Origin: an uncultured Collinsella sp.
GTDB taxonomy: Bacteria; Actinomycetota; Coriobacteriia; Coriobacteriales; Coriobacteriaceae
Reading direction: 5' to 3'
Assembly (NCBI GenBank): GCA_934668345.1
Contig: CAKUNE010000003.1
Coordinates: 87,698 to 151,697 of the forward strand
DNA: 64,000 nt
Below the pieces are notes generated by a model. The model did not search any database. It was not told where the DNA came from and saw only the letters and a program-made list of their open reading frames with translations. Shown in pieces: positions 60,069 to 64,000 of the stretch (the stretch's first letter is position 1; each line of letters opens with the position of its first letter). A program made the translations under genes and the position numbers.

Positions 60069-61868
60069 ATGCCGCGATTCCTCGTTGGCATAACGCACCT
60101 GGTGTACCGTCGCCGCGCCTTTGTCATTGCCGGCGTCATAACCGCACTATTTCTTCTGCTTTTGGCGGTCTTGCCGGCGTTATTCGCCTCCGACCCCAAG
60201 CTCTCCAACACCGTGCCTGTCTATGGCGAGGTGTCCAAAGAGGTTGTGGACGGGCTTATCCATTCGAGCTCGATTCCGTTGCTTGTCGCTGCGATCGCCT
60301 TTTCAATCTGGGGCGTGTTGGTTTACCTGCGCTGTTTGGATTACGTTTTGCGCCGGCGCCTCGTTGCCGTTGCCACTATCTGCGCCCTGTGGATGATCGA
60401 GGTCATCCTCAAGTACAAGTCGTTCACGCCGTCCTATGCCACGATCTTGTGGTACCTGTACTACGTGCCCATGACGCTCGTTCCGCTGCTCTATCAGCTC
60501 TGCGGCCTGCGCCTTGCGGGCCTGGAGCAACATCGTGCGGGCCGCCGCTATCGTACGGCCTTGTGGGTCGCGGCCATCCTGCTCATTGGGTTTGTGCTCA
60601 CCAACGATTTTCACCAGCAGGTCTTTCACTTCGATCGCTCAAGTGACACCTGGAGCAACGACTACACGTACGGCTGGGGCTATTTCGCCGTGCTCATATG
60701 GACGGCCTTTAACTTTGTCGCCTTTTTCATTTTGGTGGGTCGGTCTGCATCTTTCCGCATTCAGCGCTTTTCGGGTACGGCGGCACTCGTGCTGCTGGGC
60801 GGCGCGTTCTTTGCCATCTCGTATGCCCTGCGCGTGCCGTGGGCATGGAAGCTCAACTTTTCGCTCGTCTACTGCGTGCTGTGCGTGGTGACGCTCGAGA
60901 TTTGCCTCGATTGCGGCGTCATTCCGTCGTATCACGACATCGCCGGCATCTTCGATACCCTTCCGCTCGACCTTAAGGTCCTAACGCGCGACCTGCAGGA
61001 AGTTTATGCCACGCCGGTATCAAAGCCGATTCCGGCGGGCGTGCGCGAGGAGCTGCGCGCTCAAGAACTCGGACACTCCCACGCCTTTGCCGTCGTTTCC
61101 AATCCCGATGTGATGTATCGCTCCTTTCCACTGTTGGGCGGGTCGGCCCTGCTTGCTCAGGACGTATCGGAGGTCAACGAACTCAACCGCGAGCTGGCAC
61201 ATCGGCGTATGGAACTGCAGCGCCAAAACGAACTGCTCACGGCCGACTACGACCTTAAGGCGCATCTGGCAGATCAAGAGGCCGAGGCCTTGTTGGTCAA
61301 AGACGTTGACCAGGCACTTGCTCGCGCACTCGGCGAGATGTATAGCTTGCTGAGTTCGCTGCCGCCGTTAACCGACGAGGCATCCTCGCACGAGCGGTAC
61401 CGCATGCTGCAGTGTGCCAAGATGTTTGTCGCCTATTGCAAACGCAAAGGCTCGCTCACGCTGGCGCAGCACGGGGAGAGCGGTTTTGAACGCGACCGTA
61501 TCCAGCTGATCGCCAACGAGATGGCAAGCGATCTGCGCACCATCGATGTCGACTGCGCCTCGATTATTGCCATACGGCGCCCCATGCATGCCAGTGCGGT
61601 GAGCGCGCTGTACGACTGCGTGTACGATTTTGCGTTCTTCGCTTACACCACCGACCATCCGGCGCTCATGTATCACCTGAGCGACCACGATTCGTGCAGC
61701 GTTGAGCTGCGCGCCACGCTCTTCTCCAATGACGAGGAGGACTTGTCGCAGACGCCGGCTGCCCACGAACTCGAAAGCGCGCTGCAGGGGCGCAACGTGG
61801 CATATCGCCTTGAGGGCGAGCCCGGTCAGCTGCGCATGATCGTATTGATGCCGCGGGCAGGTGAGTGA
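60069..61868 (+). CDS. Membrane sensor protein, HisKA_7TM-like, apparently without a working kinase domain
   Basis: About 599 residues from the preferred ATG 60069 (MPRFLVGITHLVYRRRA), which stands just before the first helix. An earlier ATG at 59985 is possible, but the 28 extra codons are rich in codons rare elsewhere here (CGA, AGG, GGA). Roughly eight membrane helices (about 15-300) resemble the histidine-kinase N-terminal 7TM region. A PAS-like or linker region, a long coiled coil (about 365-430) and a C-terminal domain follow. The position of the DHp helix lacks an H-box, and the C-terminal domain resembles a degenerate ATPase with no D-x-G-x-G or G-x-G motif. It precedes a complete kinase and regulator in one operon, so it may act as a sensing partner or modulator. 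The stop is 2 bp before the next start. Confidence 0.75.
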   Translation: MPRFLVGITHLVYRRRAFVIAGVITALFLLLLAVLPALFASDPKLSNTVPVYGEVSKEVVDGLIHSSSIPLLVAAIAFSIWGVLVYLRCLDYVLRRRLVAVATICALWMIEVILKYKSFTPSYATILWYLYYVPMTLVPLLYQLCGLRLAGLEQHRAGRRYRTALWVAAILLIGFVLTNDFHQQVFHFDRSSDTWSNDYTYGWGYFAVLIWTAFNFVAFFILVGRSASFRIQRFSGTAALVLLGGAFFAISYALRVPWAWKLNFSLVYCVLCVVTLEICLDCGVIPSYHDIAGIFDTLPLDLKVLTRDLQEVYATPVSKPIPAGVREELRAQELGHSHAFAVVSNPDVMYRSFPLLGGSALLAQDVSEVNELNRELAHRRMELQRQNELLTADYDLKAHLADQEAEALLVKDVDQALARALGEMYSLLSSLPPLTDEASSHERYRMLQCAKMFVAYCKRKGSLTLAQHGESGFERDRIQLIANEMASDLRTIDVDCASIIAIRRPMHASAVSALYDCVYDFAFFAYTTDHPALMYHLSDHDSCSVELRATLFSNDEEDLSQTPAAHELESALQGRNVAYRLEGEPGQLRMIVLMPRAGE

Positions 61869-61870
61869 CG

Positions 61871-63364
61871 ATGCAGATTCCGCTTATCCTTCCCCAAATC
61901 GTTGCGCTCGATATCGTCTTTGCTCTGGCGGCGTGCCTGCAGACCATTCACGTTCCGCTCATCGCATCGCGCCGCTCGTCCTACAACTGCAAAGTGATTT
62001 GTGCCTACGAGGCGAGCCTTGTGCTGCACTTGATTATTTCGGCCGTCATCTTGTTCGCGTTGTCTGGCTCGTATTTGGTGGCGCCGCCTCACGTCGCCGC
62101 CGAGGCGGCGGGCGCGCTACTATGGCTCAACGCTGCGATCTTTTTCTACGGCGCGGTGCTTATGGTGCACTATCGTCGCCCCGTTATGTTGGTTGAGCTG
62201 CTGCTCGTTGCCGCCGTGACACCGCCAGTGGTTTATGCCATGGGCCCGGCATGGACCGCGGTCCTTATCGCGGAGGGAGCGTTCTTCTTATTCCGCTCCA
62301 TCGCGGCGCTTTTGATGGATGTGCGCAACCGCCAGGAGGACATCACGGCGTTCTCGACGATCGAGACTATCAACGTGATTCCCGTGGGCATTCTGTATCT
62401 GGATTCGAAGGGCCGCCCGTTGCTCATGAACCGCTGCATGCGCAAGAACCTCGTGGAGCTTCACATGCCCACCGACCTGGGCGATATGAGTGGCACGTGG
62501 AATGGCCTTCGCAAACTCAGCGCGCAGATGCCCGAGAGCAGCAGGAATCGCGTGCGGATCAACTTGGACCGCTTTGGTGAGGCGCGTGCGGTGATCGAGA
62601 TTTCTTCCGCCGAGATTCGCCTATTTGTGCGCGACGATGTTATGGTTTCGGGTCGTTCGTTCGAACGTATTATTGGCTTGGACGTGACAGAGTACGCGCA
62701 TGCCCACGACCGTCTGGCGCAGGCCAATCACCTCCTTGAGCTTGCGGGTCAAGAACTTCAGGCTCAGATCGAAGAGGTCAAGAAGGTTGCCGACAATGCG
62801 GCCTACCTGCGCATGCGTGCCCGCGTGCACGACGTGATCGGCCAGCGCCTGTCCATCCTCCATCGATATCTGGAAGAGGGGCGCCTGGACGACGAGTCGC
62901 TCGAGCAGATTGACCCGCTGCTGCGCTCGATTGCCGCCGACCTGCGTAGCGGTGGCGCTAGCGAGCCTGCGGAGCAACTGGGCGATATCGTTCACGCCTT
63001 TGGCCTGGTGAGCGTGCAGATCGATGTAGATGGATCGCTTCCGGACGATGCGCACGTCGCTACTGCCTTTTTGCAGATAATCCGCGAGGCGTCGACCAAT
63101 GCCACCAAGCATGCGCAGACCCACCAGGTTCAGGTGCGCCTGTGGCAGGAGGTATCGGATGGTGGCGCCATTGCACACATGACGGTATCAAACGACGGTG
63201 CGCCCGCTCCCGTATCGTATCGCGAGGGAACGGGTATCCCTGGTATGAGGCATGTCGCGCAAAATCTGGGCGGCAGCCTGGAGGTCCATGCCGCCCCGCC
63301 CTTTACGCTTGCGGTGTCCATTCCGCTGAACTCCAACGCAACGGTCCAAAGGAGAAGCTCATGA
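61871..63364 (+). CDS. Sensor histidine kinase (7TM-like sensor, GHKL ATPase)
   Basis: 497 residues. About six to seven helices (1-150) form the membrane sensor. After a PAS-like segment (about 165-275, NVIPVGILYLDSKGRPLLMNRCM ... GRSFERIIGLDVTEY) and a coiled coil comes a DHp helix, RMRARVHDVIGQRLSILHRYL, with the likely phospho-histidine H320, then a GHKL ATPase domain: IIREASTNATKHA (N-box), VSNDGAPAPV and GTGIPGMRHVAQNLGG. It would phosphorylate the regulator encoded next, which it overlaps by 4 bp. Start set at ATG 61871 with AGGTGAG upstream; a GTG at 61865 is also possible. The sensor half resembles the upstream protein in design, suggesting that the pair arose by duplication. Confidence 0.87.
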   Translation: MQIPLILPQIVALDIVFALAACLQTIHVPLIASRRSSYNCKVICAYEASLVLHLIISAVILFALSGSYLVAPPHVAAEAAGALLWLNAAIFFYGAVLMVHYRRPVMLVELLLVAAVTPPVVYAMGPAWTAVLIAEGAFFLFRSIAALLMDVRNRQEDITAFSTIETINVIPVGILYLDSKGRPLLMNRCMRKNLVELHMPTDLGDMSGTWNGLRKLSAQMPESSRNRVRINLDRFGEARAVIEISSAEIRLFVRDDVMVSGRSFERIIGLDVTEYAHAHDRLAQANHLLELAGQELQAQIEEVKKVADNAAYLRMRARVHDVIGQRLSILHRYLEEGRLDDESLEQIDPLLRSIAADLRSGGASEPAEQLGDIVHAFGLVSVQIDVDGSLPDDAHVATAFLQIIREASTNATKHAQTHQVQVRLWQEVSDGGAIAHMTVSNDGAPAPVSYREGTGIPGMRHVAQNLGGSLEVHAAPPFTLAVSIPLNSNATVQRRSS

Positions 63365-63981
63365 TTCGTATCCTTATCGTCGAAGACCAGGCCATTCTGC
63401 GCGAGAGCCTCGCACGCTCCGTTGGTGATCAGCCCGACATGACCGTTGTTGCCGCCATCGCCGATGCCTCAGATGCCTTGGACGTCGCGCTCAAGGAGCA
63501 TCCGGACATGATTTTGATGGACGTGTGCACCGAGCACGATTCCAACGGCATCGTGGCGGCGGCGTGCATCAAAGAGCGGCTGCCCGAGTGCCGCATCGTT
63601 ATCATGACGGGCATGCCCGAGATTACGTTTGTGGATCAGGCGCGCGAGGCGGGCGTCGACAGCTTTGTGTACAAGAACGTCGGCATCGATGAGCTCTTTG
63701 CCGTGATGCGCTCCACGTTGGCGGGCTACTGCACGTTTCCCAAGCCGCCCGAGAGCATCTTTTCGGGCACGGCGGCCCTCGACGACGTTGAGCTGTCGAT
63801 CTTGCGCCTTGCCTGCGAAGGCAAGAGCCGTCGCGAGATTGCGGCCGAGTTGTTTATGAGCGAGGGCACGATTAAGCGCCGTATCTCGGAGATTCTCAAC
63901 AAGACCGGCTACGACAACATCATGCGCCTGGCCGTGCACGCGGTGACCGAAGGCAGCATCGTCCCCAATATGGAGCGCTAA
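63361..63981 (+). CDS. NarL/LuxR-family response regulator
   Basis: 206 residues. Receiver domain (about 1-120) with acidic pair E8/D9, phospho-acceptor D54 in MILMDVCTEHDS and conserved lysine in SFVYKNVG; HTH domain (about 140-200, LSILRLACEGKSRREIAAELFMSEGTIKRRISEIL). ATG overlaps the kinase stop by 4 bp; AAGGAGA lies at 63348-63354. Cognate partner of the kinase. Its target operon may lie beyond the window. The last 19 bases of the window show no further gene. Confidence 0.93.
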   Translation: MIRILIVEDQAILRESLARSVGDQPDMTVVAAIADASDALDVALKEHPDMILMDVCTEHDSNGIVAAACIKERLPECRIVIMTGMPEITFVDQAREAGVDSFVYKNVGIDELFAVMRSTLAGYCTFPKPPESIFSGTAALDDVELSILRLACEGKSRREIAAELFMSEGTIKRRISEILNKTGYDNIMRLAVHAVTEGSIVPNMER

Positions 63982-64000
63982 CGCTCGTTACCTATCCGCG

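Overview
The window reads as chromosome of a high-GC, obligately anaerobic gut actinobacterium of the class Coriobacteriia, most likely Collinsella. That placement is inferred from codon bias, the anaerobic gene content (group 4 [NiFe] hydrogenase, ferredoxin proteins, many PTS and sugar genes) and close similarity in style to Collinsella and Eggerthella genomes; no rRNA is present to confirm it. No tRNA, rRNA, CRISPR array, transposase or integrase was recognised.

Layout. 1-4.6 kb: the end of an energy-converting hydrogenase operon, with a fused NuoL-NuoH type membrane subunit followed by NuoB-, NuoC-, NuoD- and NuoI-like subunits. 5.0-12.5 kb: one 2474-residue cell-wall anchored adhesin with a von Willebrand A domain, about 13 pilin-type repeats and an LPTTG sortase signal. 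12.6-13.3 kb: a tandem cluster of long hairpin repeats, also found before the adhesin. 13.3-22.2 kb: a NarL-type two-component system divergent from an ABC-2 exporter, then a MacB-like ABC exporter. 22.4-30.8 kb: mixed housekeeping and envelope genes (DUF362 ferredoxin, alpha/beta hydrolase, hemolysin III, CBS/CorC protein, a lone cyanophycin-synthetase N-domain protein, YtxH and PRC-barrel proteins, a degenerate NodB protein). 30.9-34.3 kb: a candidate M-box riboswitch, an MgtE-like CBS protein with an atypical membrane domain, and an Nramp-related transporter with Mg-type site substitutions. 34.7-36.9 kb: an OatA-like O-acetyltransferase.

37-60 kb is a carbohydrate region: ribokinase plus nucleoside hydrolase, a ROK kinase, two LacI regulators, an alpha/beta hydrolase, a DUF5060/DUF4038 (GH140-like) glycosidase, a complete lactose/cellobiose-type PTS (C, B, A), a fucose-isomerase-like protein, a split transketolase, an FGGY kinase, LuxS, a BglG antiterminator with a beta-glucoside PTS, an esterase, a DUF4867 protein and a GH1 6-phospho-beta-glucosidase. 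The order glycosidase, PTS, aldose isomerase, split transketolase, FGGY kinase fits the transketolase route for the branched sugar D-apiose, probably fed by plant apiosides; this is the most interesting biology here and is inference. The window ends (60-64 kb) with a three-gene sensor/kinase/response-regulator operon whose first member looks like a kinase without catalytic residues.

Intergenic DNA is rich in palindromes: the ~150 bp hairpin family (4 copies), short GGGGACAG-type REP-like palindromes at many gene ends, and single long inverted-repeat elements at 23.7, 34.4, 57.8 and 59.8 kb.
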